Assembly (NCBI GenBank): GCA_946622925.1
Contig: CAMOQM010000018.1
Span: 1-12,195, forward strand
DNA length: 12,195 nucleotides
From: an uncultured Caryophanales bacterium
GTDB taxonomy: Bacteria; Bacillota_I; Bacilli_A; RFN20; CAG-826
Direction: 5' to 3'
Below are positions 1 through 7,011 of the stretch, in pieces (the stretch's first letter is position 1; each line of letters opens with the position of its first letter). The notes under the pieces are model-generated. The model was not told where the DNA came from, did not search any database, and saw only the letters and a list, made by a program, of their open reading frames with translations. The position numbers and the translations under genes were made by a program.

Positions 1-1
1 C

Positions 2-937
2 GACGAAGTCTCCTTCGCCCATTTGGCCACGATGATTTATTCCTATATTGCCTATGGACCGGTCATCATCGCGCCCAATAGCCATGCTTTGTCCTTGCAA
101 CTTCTTGAAAAATTCCAAAGCCATGGCGGCACCGCCTATTTCAACGTCAAAGCCCTGAAAGTCGAAGCCGACAAAAAAGGAAAAATATATGGGGTTATGA
201 CCGATCAAGGTTTATTTAGATGTGAGGAAGTAATCGCAAACGTCTACCCCACCACCGCCTATGGCCATTTGCTAAGCGAAAACGTCAGAATACCTAAGAG
301 GGAAAAGAAGAAAGCCGCCGCCTTTAAGGTTTCATCCAGATTCGTGAATATATATTTAGGATTAAATAAGGACTTTCACGAATTAGGCATCGACGAATAT
401 ACCATTTTCTATCCCGGCGATATGCGGGAAAAGCACACCCAAAGCAAAGATCCAACCGACTATTTGCTTTCCGCCGCCACCGCCTATAACCTCGTTTATC
501 CCGAAATATCCCCCAAAGGAACGGGCATTTTAACTCTAACTTTGGCTTACGAAGATGATATTTGGGGCGAAATCGATCCCAAAGATTATTTTAAGTGCAA
601 AGAAGAGTTAGCCAAAAAGGCCATCAAACATTATGAAGAAGTCAGAGGCGTCTCAATATCCCCCTATATTGAGGAAATCGAAGTGGCGACCCCTTGGACC
701 TTCGCTAGATTTTTAGCCACCCCACAAGGTGGTGTTTATGGCATTAAGATGAATAAATGGAATACCATCCTCACCGCTTTACTAGGCATTAGGCGCGACC
801 AACCCATTAATGGCTTTAAGACCACTGGGGCCAGCGGCGCTAGAGGAGATGGTTATTCACAATCCCTCTGGAGCGGGCGTGACATTGGCTTACTCGCCCT
901 AGAAGAAATTAAGGCAAGGAGGAAGAAACGTGGCTAA
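2..937 (+). CDS. Phytoene-desaturase-like FAD-dependent oxidoreductase, 3' part (5' end outside window)
   Basis: C-terminal ~311 residues of a CrtI/retinol-saturase-like flavoprotein of the amine-oxidase superfamily. The frame is open from base 2 (DEVSFAHLATM...), so the start and the N-terminal dinucleotide-binding GxGxxG lie upstream. A TTG at 23 is only an internal leucine. Visible family marks are a GG-T-YF substrate-binding-domain segment near the left edge, the stretch ATPWTFARFLATPQGGVYGI, and the closing flavin-site block TTGASGARGDGYSQSLWSG, which matches the CrtI-type ending. Members oxidise or isomerise hydrophobic or polyene-like substrates; the substrate here cannot be told. The next gene, a 2Fe-2S flavin reductase, overlaps by 8 bases, so the two are surely cotranscribed and may exchange electrons (inference). 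Superfamily call is firm; the reaction is unknown. Confidence 0.8.
   Translation, partial: DEVSFAHLATMIYSYIAYGPVIIAPNSHALSLQLLEKFQSHGGTAYFNVKALKVEADKKGKIYGVMTDQGLFRCEEVIANVYPTTAYGHLLSENVRIPKREKKKAAAFKVSSRFVNIYLGLNKDFHELGIDEYTIFYPGDMREKHTQSKDPTDYLLSAATAYNLVYPEISPKGTGILTLTLAYEDDIWGEIDPKDYFKCKEELAKKAIKHYEEVRGVSISPYIEEIEVATPWTFARFLATPQGGVYGIKMNKWNTILTALLGIRRDQPINGFKTTGASGARGDGYSQSLWSGRDIGLLALEEIKARRKKRG
916..922 (+). promoter_or_regulatory. Ribosome binding site fixing the GTG start of the 2Fe-2S reductase
   Basis: AAGGAGG, a near-perfect Shine-Dalgarno sequence, sits 7 bases before GTG at 930, inside the 3' end of the upstream oxidoreductase gene. It supports the non-ATG start and the 8-base gene overlap. 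Confidence 0.85.
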
Positions 938-2099
938 AAAAGAGTTCCTCAAAGGTTTTGGCTTTTCCTCCATCATGAATTTCTTGCGGAGAGGCAAGAT
1001 TAGGGAAAAGAAAATCGCTAAGTTTGACGAAAACCAGGTATTTGTTCCCTCCCAAACCAACCTTAAGGCCGCTGCCCTCCACCCCAAGACCCAAGAAGGC
1101 ACTTTGGTGGAAATCACCCCCATGGGGGATAAGGGTAACATCTACACTTTCCAAGGCGATGGTTTTGCTTTCTTTAGGGCGGGCCAATATGTCAATATTC
1201 GTCTTAATTATGGCAAATCCATCATCGCTCGCCCCATCTCAATCGTCTCTTCCCCGTTAGAAGCCCTTGATGGCAAATTGTCTTTGGCCATCGCAAGCAA
1301 CCCCAAGGGTTATTTCGCCGCCAAAGCCCCGGAATTGCTCCAGCTCTATAAGACCTTTGAATTCTCGGGTCCTAGTGGCGATTTCTATTATTCATCTACC
1401 CGGGATGAACCTCATGTAATCGCTGCCGCCGGAGGCATCGGAATCACCCCGATTATTTCCATGGCTAAGGCCATTTTAGAGGGAAGCGAGGACTTTAAAT
1501 TAACCATCCTATATGGCGTAAAAAACGAAAAAGAAGCCGTTTTTGCACCAATTTTGAATGAGATTTGCAACAAAACCAATAAAGTATCCTTCCGTCTATT
1601 CTATGAAAATAAAGGGGAATACATAACCAGCCTAGCCATTAAGGCGGAAGCCGGCAATAGCCCCTACTCCCTCTTTGTCTGCGGCCCTCAGGGAATGTAT
1701 GAAGCTTTTGATAAAATCGCCAAAGAACTAGGACTTGACCAAAAGCATTACCGTAAAGAAATCTTCGGCTCCATCAAATCCTTAGAGTCCATTCCTTCTT
1801 ATCCCGGCTCCAAACAAAAGACCTATAAAGGCATCATCCATATGGTAGATAAGATTTACGAAATGGAATTACCTTATGATCAGCCTATCCTTTACGCCTT
1901 GGAAAAAGAAGGCATCGCCACACCTAATCGGTGCCGGGGTGGCATCTGCGGATATTGCCGTGGCCGGATCTTAAAAGGCGAAGTCTATATCCCCGAAATA
2001 GGAGATGGCAGACGCGAAGAAGATAAGAAAAAAGGATATGCCCATCTTTGCATGACCTATCCCTTAAGCGACGTTGAGATTGAAATTCCCGCACCCTAA
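930..2099 (+). CDS. Flavin reductase with C-terminal plant-type 2Fe-2S ferredoxin domain (ferredoxin-NADP+ reductase family)
   Basis: 389-residue electron-transfer protein. In order: a basic N-terminal extension (about 1-50) with no motif I recognise; an FAD-binding beta-barrel (about 55-155) with the RPIS flavin motif at 101-104; an NAD(P)-binding domain with GGIGITP at 168-174 and CGP at 251-253; and a 2Fe-2S domain (about 300-389) whose ligands are C335, C340, C343 and C374 in the C-x4-C-x2-C...C pattern. This order matches the PaaE/Hcr-type reductases, which pass electrons from NAD(P)H through FAD to the cluster and on to a partner. The partner is plausibly the flavoprotein encoded just upstream (inference from overlap). 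The start is GTG at 930 with a strong RBS. The stop overlaps the convergent HMA gene by 4 bases. Family certain; cofactor preference and partner unknown. Confidence 0.9.
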   Translation: MAKKEFLKGFGFSSIMNFLRRGKIREKKIAKFDENQVFVPSQTNLKAAALHPKTQEGTLVEITPMGDKGNIYTFQGDGFAFFRAGQYVNIRLNYGKSIIARPISIVSSPLEALDGKLSLAIASNPKGYFAAKAPELLQLYKTFEFSGPSGDFYYSSTRDEPHVIAAAGGIGITPIISMAKAILEGSEDFKLTILYGVKNEKEAVFAPILNEICNKTNKVSFRLFYENKGEYITSLAIKAEAGNSPYSLFVCGPQGMYEAFDKIAKELGLDQKHYRKEIFGSIKSLESIPSYPGSKQKTYKGIIHMVDKIYEMELPYDQPILYALEKEGIATPNRCRGGICGYCRGRILKGEVYIPEIGDGRREEDKKKGYAHLCMTYPLSDVEIEIPAP

Positions 2100-2353
2100 T
2101 GTTTTAGGAAAGAGAAGAATCCTTTCTTTTCATATGGAGTTATTTCGACTCCTTCAACTTTATATCCAGATCCCTCTAAGGCTTTTTCCACCATTTCTTT
2201 TTCATAGGGGCCTTCGCCGATAATCAAGGTTTCGCCCTTACGGTGACTAGAAGAAACTTTCTTTAGTTTAAGGTTCTTCCTAAAAAGATCATTAACATGG
2301 GCTTCGCACATTTCACAGTGCATCCCATCGATTTTGACTTTGACTTGTTCCAT
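2096..2353 (-). CDS. Small heavy-metal-associated (HMA) domain protein, copper-chaperone-like
   Basis: 85-residue protein of the HMA/CopZ-like fold. The metal loop is GMHCEMC (10-16), with C13 and C16 as the likely Cu(I) or other soft-metal ligands, equivalent to the usual GMxCxxC. The remaining length fits one ferredoxin-like domain (VKVKIDG strand, loop, helix, VEKALEGSGYKVEGV) plus a short basic-aromatic tail ending GFFSFLKH. It is the last gene of the operon: its ATG lies 8 bases after the acetyltransferase stop, and its RBS (AGGTGGA) overlaps that stop. No copper ATPase or CsoR-type regulator is in view, so whether it carries copper, and to what, is open. An HMA domain can also be structural or a decoy for another metal. 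Domain call is firm. Confidence 0.85.
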   Translation of the reverse strand: MEQVKVKIDGMHCEMCEAHVNDLFRKNLKLKKVSSSHRKGETLIIGEGPYEKEMVEKALEGSGYKVEGVEITPYEKKGFFSFLKH

Positions 2354-2361
2354 TATTCCAC

Positions 2362-2979
2362 CTATTCAAATAATTCTGGATGATTGTTAAGCGAATCCTT
2401 TTCGGTAATAGTACGAATAACGCGGCAAGGATTGCCCGCGGCAAAGACATTAGAAGGAACATCGCGGGTAACGACCGATCCCGCCCCAATGACGGAATTA
2501 TCGCCAATGGTGACGCCTGGTAAAACGGTTACGTTAGAAGCTAACCAAACATGGCTACCAATCTTAACGGGCTTGCCATATTCGTTATCGGTAATCTTAC
2601 CATATTTCCCTAAATACATCGCCCGTTCCGAAGCAATCATCGGATGGACCGGGGTAAGGATAGATACCCCACTTCCAATATGGCAGCCTTCCCCGATTAT
2701 GACCGGGCAAACATCAAGGATCGTCAAATTGTAATTGGCATAGCAGTTCGGCCCCATATAGATATTACAACCATAGTCAAAATAGACATTGCCCCGCAAC
2801 CAACATGAAGGATCGATATTGGGGGCAAACTTAGCTAATAATTCGGCCCTTTTTGGGGAGAAAGTGCTTAAACGATTAAATTCCTCATTGAGGATATTTA
2901 ATTCTTTTTGTTTGGAAGATAATTCGGGTTCGGAGCAATCATAAATCAAACCCCTAAGCATCTTGGCTTCTTCACCCAT
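2362..2979 (-). CDS. Maltose/galactoside O-acetyltransferase family (left-handed beta-helix acyltransferase)
   Basis: 205 residues, close to the usual 185-205 of Maa/LacA enzymes, which move acetyl from acetyl-CoA to a sugar hydroxyl. Residues ~7-55 match the maltose-acetyltransferase N-terminal cap (MLRGLIYD). Residues ~62-188 are the hexapeptide-repeat beta-helix, with the catalytic histidine at H112 (TPVHPM) and the closing AAGNPCRVIR at 180-189. The usual HVWIGGNV is HVWLASNV here (143-150), a mild departure beside the CoA site. The ATG overlaps the transporter stop (TAATG) and has AGGAGA 8 bases upstream, so translation is coupled. The native substrate in such genes is often not a simple sugar and cannot be read from sequence. 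Alternatives are serine or other xenobiotic acetyltransferases of the same fold, less likely given the cap. Confidence 0.88.
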   Translation of the reverse strand: MGEEAKMLRGLIYDCSEPELSSKQKELNILNEEFNRLSTFSPKRAELLAKFAPNIDPSCWLRGNVYFDYGCNIYMGPNCYANYNLTILDVCPVIIGEGCHIGSGVSILTPVHPMIASERAMYLGKYGKITDNEYGKPVKIGSHVWLASNVTVLPGVTIGDNSVIGAGSVVTRDVPSNVFAAGNPCRVIRTITEKDSLNNHPELFE

Positions 2980-4673
2980 TAGTTCTTTCTCCTAGCCTTT
3001 TTGACGGGTTTGTAGTTAAAGACCGGCTCGTCTTCGTCGCCAGTTGGCGAGACGATGGAATAGCCGATGTTGGTCAAGTGGTCGGCCACACGTTCAAGTT
3101 CGACAATTAAGGTCGATAGATAAGGGGTCATCTTCTGAGAGCATTCATCCTTTAAGACACGTTCATAGTGATGCTGATAGAAGCTTTGTTTCATCTGATG
3201 GACGGATTCTTCAAGTTCCCTTAGTTGTGACAAAGAGGAAGGATTCTTGCTTTGGAAGGTGCTTCTAGAAAGAAGGAACATCTGACGGATGGTTTTATCT
3301 AAATCAGCCAACTCTTCTTTGGCGGCATCGGAGAAGGAAAGATCTTCGGTATTAAGTTCTTCCGCGGTGGTATGGAAGTTAAAGCCATGGTCACCGATAC
3401 GTTCGATATCGTTAATGACGTGGAAGAAAGTACCGATCTTGATTTCGCCTTCCCTTTGGACATTAGGAGCAAGTTTAATAAGGAAGTCGGTAAGACGCTG
3501 GTTAAGATAGTCAACCTCGCCTTCGGTATTGACGATTTCTTTAGAAGTGTCCGGGGTATAGGAAACGATTTTAGCTAGACCTAACTTATAGTTTTTAAAG
3601 GAAAGGTCGAACATATGGAGGATTTCTTTCCGGGTCTGCATCAAAGCGACATCGGGAGACTTAAGTAAGTTATCGTCGATATAACGGACCGCGCCAGAAT
3701 AGGCGGTTTTGCTCTTGTCTTTGATGACTTTCTCGGAAAGTTTGATCATCGGCTTTAACAAAGGGATGAGCAAAGGCATGAATATCACGTTATAGATAAC
3801 GGTGTACATCGCTAACGGGAATTCGTCGGACCCGTTAATCTGCATTAAGCGTAAGAAACTAACGATATAGGGCAATAAGACCCAAGTGATAATCATGGCG
3901 ACGATCGAAGTCAAAGCCCTTAAGGTGAAGGCGATAATGGCGGTACGCTTGCCCTCAACCGAACCATTAAGGGAAGCAAGCAAAGTAGTGGTAACCGTGC
4001 CAAGAGTCGCGCCTAAGGCGATGAAAAGGGCCGGCCCTAAATCCAAGGCGCCACCACCAACCATGGCGATGACGATACCCGTGACAGCGGAAGAAGACTG
4101 GGCCAAAGCAGTCAAGATGACACCAATGACGAACAAGAGAATCGGGAAGTTGATGGTTGAGAACATATTCACGCAGAAAGCGCGGATATCGGCATTCCCG
4201 AAAGCATCTTTCATTACGGCTAAGCCAAAGAAGATTAGGCCTAAGCCACATAAGATTTCACCGATGTTTTTGACCTTCTCGTTGTTAATAAACATCATGA
4301 CCATGCCGATAAAGGCAAGGGACAAGAGGTAAACCGAAATAGGCAAAGACGAGAACGAAGCGATGATACCGGTAATCGTGGTTCCAATATAGCCACCTAG
4401 CATAATCGAGAGCCCCTGGAACATCGTCATGACACCGGCGTTAATAAAACCGATGACCAAGGCAGCCGTGGCATCGGAAGATTGAATCAAAACGGTGATT
4501 AGGACGCCTAACCCCATTCCAATGAAGGGACTATTGGCGGTCTTCTTAAAGAAACGACGTAAGCCTTTGCCGGCGATTTTCTTTAAACCACCGGACATAA
4601 AACGCATACCGACGAGCAAGACGACTACGCCGACGAGCAAGTACATAATGGCTTTTAGCAAAGCATCGTTCAT
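2979..4673 (-). CDS. Na+/phosphate cotransporter (NptA/YjbB type) with C-terminal PhoU-like domain
   Basis: 564-residue inner-membrane protein. The N-terminal ~310 residues hold the two inverted Na/Pi-cotransporter repeats, each with the signature QSS (Q64-S66 in VLIQSSDATAALV; Q192-S194 in ALAQSSSAVTG), after the typical entry GMRFMSGGLKKIAGKGLRR. Residues ~345-540 are a cytosolic PhoU-like helical domain with two metal-binding signatures, NDIERIGDH (421-429) and ELERVADHLTNIG (525-537). The family imports or exports phosphate with sodium; the PhoU tail is thought to sense or gate. The start used is ATG at 4673, with a weak AAGGGG only 4 bases away; ATG at 4646 (Met10) would also give a normal family N-terminus. 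It is the first gene of a three-gene operon. No Pho-type operator is recognised upstream. Family call is strong; transport direction is unknown. Confidence 0.93.
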   Translation of the reverse strand: MNDALLKAIMYLLVGVVVLLVGMRFMSGGLKKIAGKGLRRFFKKTANSPFIGMGLGVLITVLIQSSDATAALVIGFINAGVMTMFQGLSIMLGGYIGTTITGIIASFSSLPISVYLLSLAFIGMVMMFINNEKVKNIGEILCGLGLIFFGLAVMKDAFGNADIRAFCVNMFSTINFPILLFVIGVILTALAQSSSAVTGIVIAMVGGGALDLGPALFIALGATLGTVTTTLLASLNGSVEGKRTAIIAFTLRALTSIVAMIITWVLLPYIVSFLRLMQINGSDEFPLAMYTVIYNVIFMPLLIPLLKPMIKLSEKVIKDKSKTAYSGAVRYIDDNLLKSPDVALMQTRKEILHMFDLSFKNYKLGLAKIVSYTPDTSKEIVNTEGEVDYLNQRLTDFLIKLAPNVQREGEIKIGTFFHVINDIERIGDHGFNFHTTAEELNTEDLSFSDAAKEELADLDKTIRQMFLLSRSTFQSKNPSSLSQLRELEESVHQMKQSFYQHHYERVLKDECSQKMTPYLSTLIVELERVADHLTNIGYSIVSPTGDEDEPVFNYKPVKKARRKN

Positions 4674-4683
4674 AACGCCCCTT

Positions 4684-4714
4684 ATTATATAAGAAATGTT
4701 CGCGAGCGTGTGAA
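4684..4714 (-). promoter_or_regulatory. Possible promoter of the Na/Pi cotransporter operon
   Basis: On the minus strand TATAAT lies at 4684-4689 with TTCACA at 4709-4714 (19-base spacer), or TATATA at 4686-4691 with a 17-base spacer. Either would start the transcript only a few bases before ATG 4673 and through its weak RBS, so the transcript would be nearly leaderless or translation would start at Met10. The match is reasonable but the geometry is awkward. Confidence 0.3.
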
Positions 4715-4772
4715 GATAAAACGATAAGCGAATGGATAAATAAGCATGGATGGGGTTTGCATTAGACGGGAA

Positions 4773-4810
4773 AAGGCAACAAAGCCGCTTTTGGTGAGGG
4801 TTTTTGCCTT
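4773..4810. repeat. Imperfect inverted repeat / possible stem-loop
   Basis: AAGGCAA (4773-4779) and TTGCCTT (4804-4810) can pair around a 24-base loop that itself holds a small AAAG/CTTT hairpin (4781-4784 with 4788-4791). On the minus strand it is followed by TTTT then C-rich sequence; on the plus strand there is no T-run. It is a weak terminator candidate in either direction, and a leader or attenuator structure is equally possible. Confidence 0.3.
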
Positions 4811-4977
4811 ATTGCGCTAACTAAAATCGACTTGAGCCGGCGACATTGGGTCAGGATTGGAAAACATATTGAACATCCATGGCCTTAACATTTTTAGCAA
4901 GACGATTCCCCATCATTTTGCAGGAAGAAGAAACTTAAAGTAGACCTCACGCGCGTCAAGTGGTAAATTTGGCCTGC

Positions 4978-5796
4978 ATGATTAATTTGCTTATCGTTGG
5001 AAATAAGCACGCCGCCAAGGGCTTGCTGATCATCGCCCTATCGTTTTTAAAATACAACGACTCTCCGGTTAGCATCCATTTTCTGACGATGGACCATTCC
5101 CATGCCAACCCGAGATTCGTCCCTCCTAGCGATGCCCAAATCGACTACGTTCGGAAACTATTGCAGCAACACAATCCCGCTTCCGATATTTTCGTCTATG
5201 ATATCGGTGAAGAGTTCAGGGCCGCCAAGTGGCACCGCAAGTTCAACCGTTCATCTTATACGCCTTATGCCTTGTTGCGCCTTTTCTCCGACAAACTAGA
5301 TTTGCCCGATAAAGTCCTATATCTGGACACCGATACTTTTATTCTCGGCGACATTAAACCTCTTTATGAGACGGAAATGGGCGATCACGAATTCGCCGCC
5401 TGTTACGACCAGCTAGGCACATTCTGGATCAACCCCAATTACCAAAATTCCGGGGTTTTACTAATGAATATGAAGCGAATCAAGGAGACGGATCTTCTCC
5501 ATAAATGTCGAGAATACTTAAAAAAACACCATCCAATCCTCGCCGATCAAAGCGCATTGAACGCGATGGTCCTAAAAAAACAATTCCTCCCGCAAATCTA
5601 TAACGAACAAAAGCATAGCCATGACGATACCGTCATCCGGCACTTCTCTAAAACGTTACGTTGGATTCCTTTTTTCCATACCCTTAACGTCAAACCTTGG
5701 GACGTTGATCGTATCCATAAGGTCGATGACTATTCTCGTTTCCAAGACGTTTTGGAGGACTTCCTATCCCGAAAGGAAAAGTTCGAGCAATTATGA
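4978..5796 (+). CDS. Family 8 glycosyltransferase (GT8, galactosyl/glucosyltransferase type)
   Basis: 272 residues from ATG 4978, a GT-A fold, retaining, metal-dependent transferase using a UDP-sugar. Family marks (numbered from this ATG): the N-terminal strand MINLLIVGNKHAAKGLL; YLDTDTFILGD at ~115-125 with the DxD pair D117/D119 for Mn2+/UDP; NSGVLLMNM at ~157-165; DQSALNAM at ~190-197; and HFSKTLRW near 222 with NVKPWDVD near 237, which replace the usual HFxGxxKPW segment. An in-frame GTG at 4960 would add six residues (MVNLAC). The ATG fits the family start better, though neither has a good RBS. The gene ends ATGA, overlapping the flippase-like gene by 4 bases, so the two are coupled. Likely acts on the cytosolic face on a lipid- or wall-linked acceptor (inference). 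Acceptor and sugar are unknown. Confidence 0.88.
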   Translation: MINLLIVGNKHAAKGLLIIALSFLKYNDSPVSIHFLTMDHSHANPRFVPPSDAQIDYVRKLLQQHNPASDIFVYDIGEEFRAAKWHRKFNRSSYTPYALLRLFSDKLDLPDKVLYLDTDTFILGDIKPLYETEMGDHEFAACYDQLGTFWINPNYQNSGVLLMNMKRIKETDLLHKCREYLKKHHPILADQSALNAMVLKKQFLPQIYNEQKHSHDDTVIRHFSKTLRWIPFFHTLNVKPWDVDRIHKVDDYSRFQDVLEDFLSRKEKFEQL

Positions 5797-6971
5797 GCCA
5801 GAACAAAGCCGAAGACGCCACGCGTAAAGCCAGACGCAAAAAGAATATCGCCTATATAATCATCTTCGCCTGCTTGGTGGCGCTGGTCCTGATTTTGATT
5901 TTCTCTTTTGGCGACATTTCCAAAATGGGCGCCACTCTATCCGAAGTCGTCCAAGGCAATAACGTCATTTGGCTTGTGGCCGCCATTTTATGCGCTTTTG
6001 CCTTTTTCGCGCTTTACCCCATTCCTTTAATCATCATCTCCCGCCACTGCAATCTTAAGACCAAGCGGGGCAATTTATGGCTCATCGGGAACAGCGAGCA
6101 TTTTTATAACGGGGTCACGCCCTCTTCCGTCGGCGGGCAGCCGTTCCAAGCCTATGGCCTCCACCAAGGTGGCGATAATGGCGCTTCCGCCACCGGTGTC
6201 ATCTTGATGAACTATATCAACATAGTCCTTTGCTCCAATATATTCGGTTTCGTATCTTTGATTTTCTACCCAAAATACATCCAAGGCCTTTCCAACATCA
6301 AGGGTCTACCCATGGATCTTTCCTCGCTCCAATGGATCGCGGTCCTCGGTATCATCCTCAATGCCCTCAATTTAACGTTTTTTTGCCTTCTGGGCTTTTC
6401 AAAAACGATACGTGGCTGGATCACCGCCTTGGTCCGCCTATTGCTCAAACCTAAGTGGATTAACAAGAGATTAGGCCGTTTTTATCCGGCGTTAGAAAAA
6501 TACCTCAAGGAAACCCAAGAAACCGCCATCAACGTATTAAAGCATTGGAAATCTTTCCTACTTGCCGTTTTCGCGAGGCTATTGATTCTTTCCTTTTGCT
6601 ATGCCATCCCCTTCTTTTTGATGATGGGCATGCCTTCTTTAGATATCCATCCTTCCGATTTTTGGCTTTGCTTTTTCGGAAACGCCTTCGCCACCGTCTG
6701 CGTGGCTTGGTTTCCTAGCCCTGGCGCAGTCGGCGCGGGTGAGGTTGTCGGAGCTATCGTCCTTGGCTCCATCACGGTCAAATCCGGTGCCCCGTTAGAC
6801 TATAACGTAGCCCAAGCCGTCAGCTTGCTTAACCGCGGCCTTTCCTTCTATTTCGTCTTAGTCTTAAGCTTCGTGGCCTCGTTAATATTCGAAATCCGGG
6901 TCAGCCGGCAAAAACCCATCAAAACCGAAATCCAAGAAAAAGAAGAGGAATGCGCCCCTTCTGAGAATTAA
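5793..6971 (+). CDS. Flippase-like membrane protein (YbhN/UPF0104, lysylphosphatidylglycerol synthase transmembrane family)
   Basis: 392-residue integral membrane protein. The hallmark is HFYNGVTPSSVGGQPFQAYG at 103-122, the family's conserved TPS-x-GGQPFQ loop, with a second conserved loop WFPSPGAVGAGEVVGA at 306-321 (family PTPGG-x-GxxE). Hydrophobic segments lie near 19-38, 58-83, 134-157, 180-201, 257-279, 290-306 and 343-367. The N-terminus is basic (RKARRKK), so probably cytosolic, and the C-terminal tail is highly charged. Related domains form the lipid-flipping half of MprF and occur in glycolipid pathways; no aminoacyl-transferase domain is attached here. ATG 5793 overlaps the GT8 stop as ATGA, with AAAGGAAAA about 13-20 bases upstream. 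Working idea: the GT8 glycosylates a lipid and this protein moves or exports it (inference). Family certain; activity unproven. Confidence 0.88.
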   Translation: MSQNKAEDATRKARRKKNIAYIIIFACLVALVLILIFSFGDISKMGATLSEVVQGNNVIWLVAAILCAFAFFALYPIPLIIISRHCNLKTKRGNLWLIGNSEHFYNGVTPSSVGGQPFQAYGLHQGGDNGASATGVILMNYINIVLCSNIFGFVSLIFYPKYIQGLSNIKGLPMDLSSLQWIAVLGIILNALNLTFFCLLGFSKTIRGWITALVRLLLKPKWINKRLGRFYPALEKYLKETQETAINVLKHWKSFLLAVFARLLILSFCYAIPFFLMMGMPSLDIHPSDFWLCFFGNAFATVCVAWFPSPGAVGAGEVVGAIVLGSITVKSGAPLDYNVAQAVSLLNRGLSFYFVLVLSFVASLIFEIRVSRQKPIKTEIQEKEEECAPSEN

Positions 6972-7011
6972 AAACCATTCTTAGGTAGGCTGATTTCTTA
7001 AACGAACATAA

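Larger units (their letters stand above)
4674..4977. other. Divergent intergenic region (304 bases), mostly unexplained
   Basis: Lies between the divergent cotransporter operon (-) and the glycosyltransferase operon (+), so it should hold both promoters. Only the minus-strand candidate at 4684-4714 is visible. I find no convincing sigma-A promoter or RBS for the plus-strand genes. It also holds an imperfect inverted repeat (4773-4810) and a short minus-strand reading frame (about 4822-4902) that looks somewhat protein-like. No riboswitch, tRNA or known leader motif is recognised. Confidence 0.4.

Noticed and set aside
3886..4332. 148-codon plus-strand open frame inside the Na/Pi cotransporter gene
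   Set aside because: It lies antisense within a well-supported gene with conserved motifs, has a skewed low-complexity composition (Lys, Met, Pro) and no RBS.
4950..4957. ACGCGCGT palindrome just before the GTG at 4960, resembling the core of the enolase palindrome
   Set aside because: Only 8 bases are palindromic, flanks differ, and it lies where no promoter can be seen.
5794..5796. Possible Mycoplasma-type code (TGA as Trp)
   Set aside because: TGA ends the GT8 gene at the expected family length and Trp is encoded by TGG in the genes I read, so the standard bacterial code fits.
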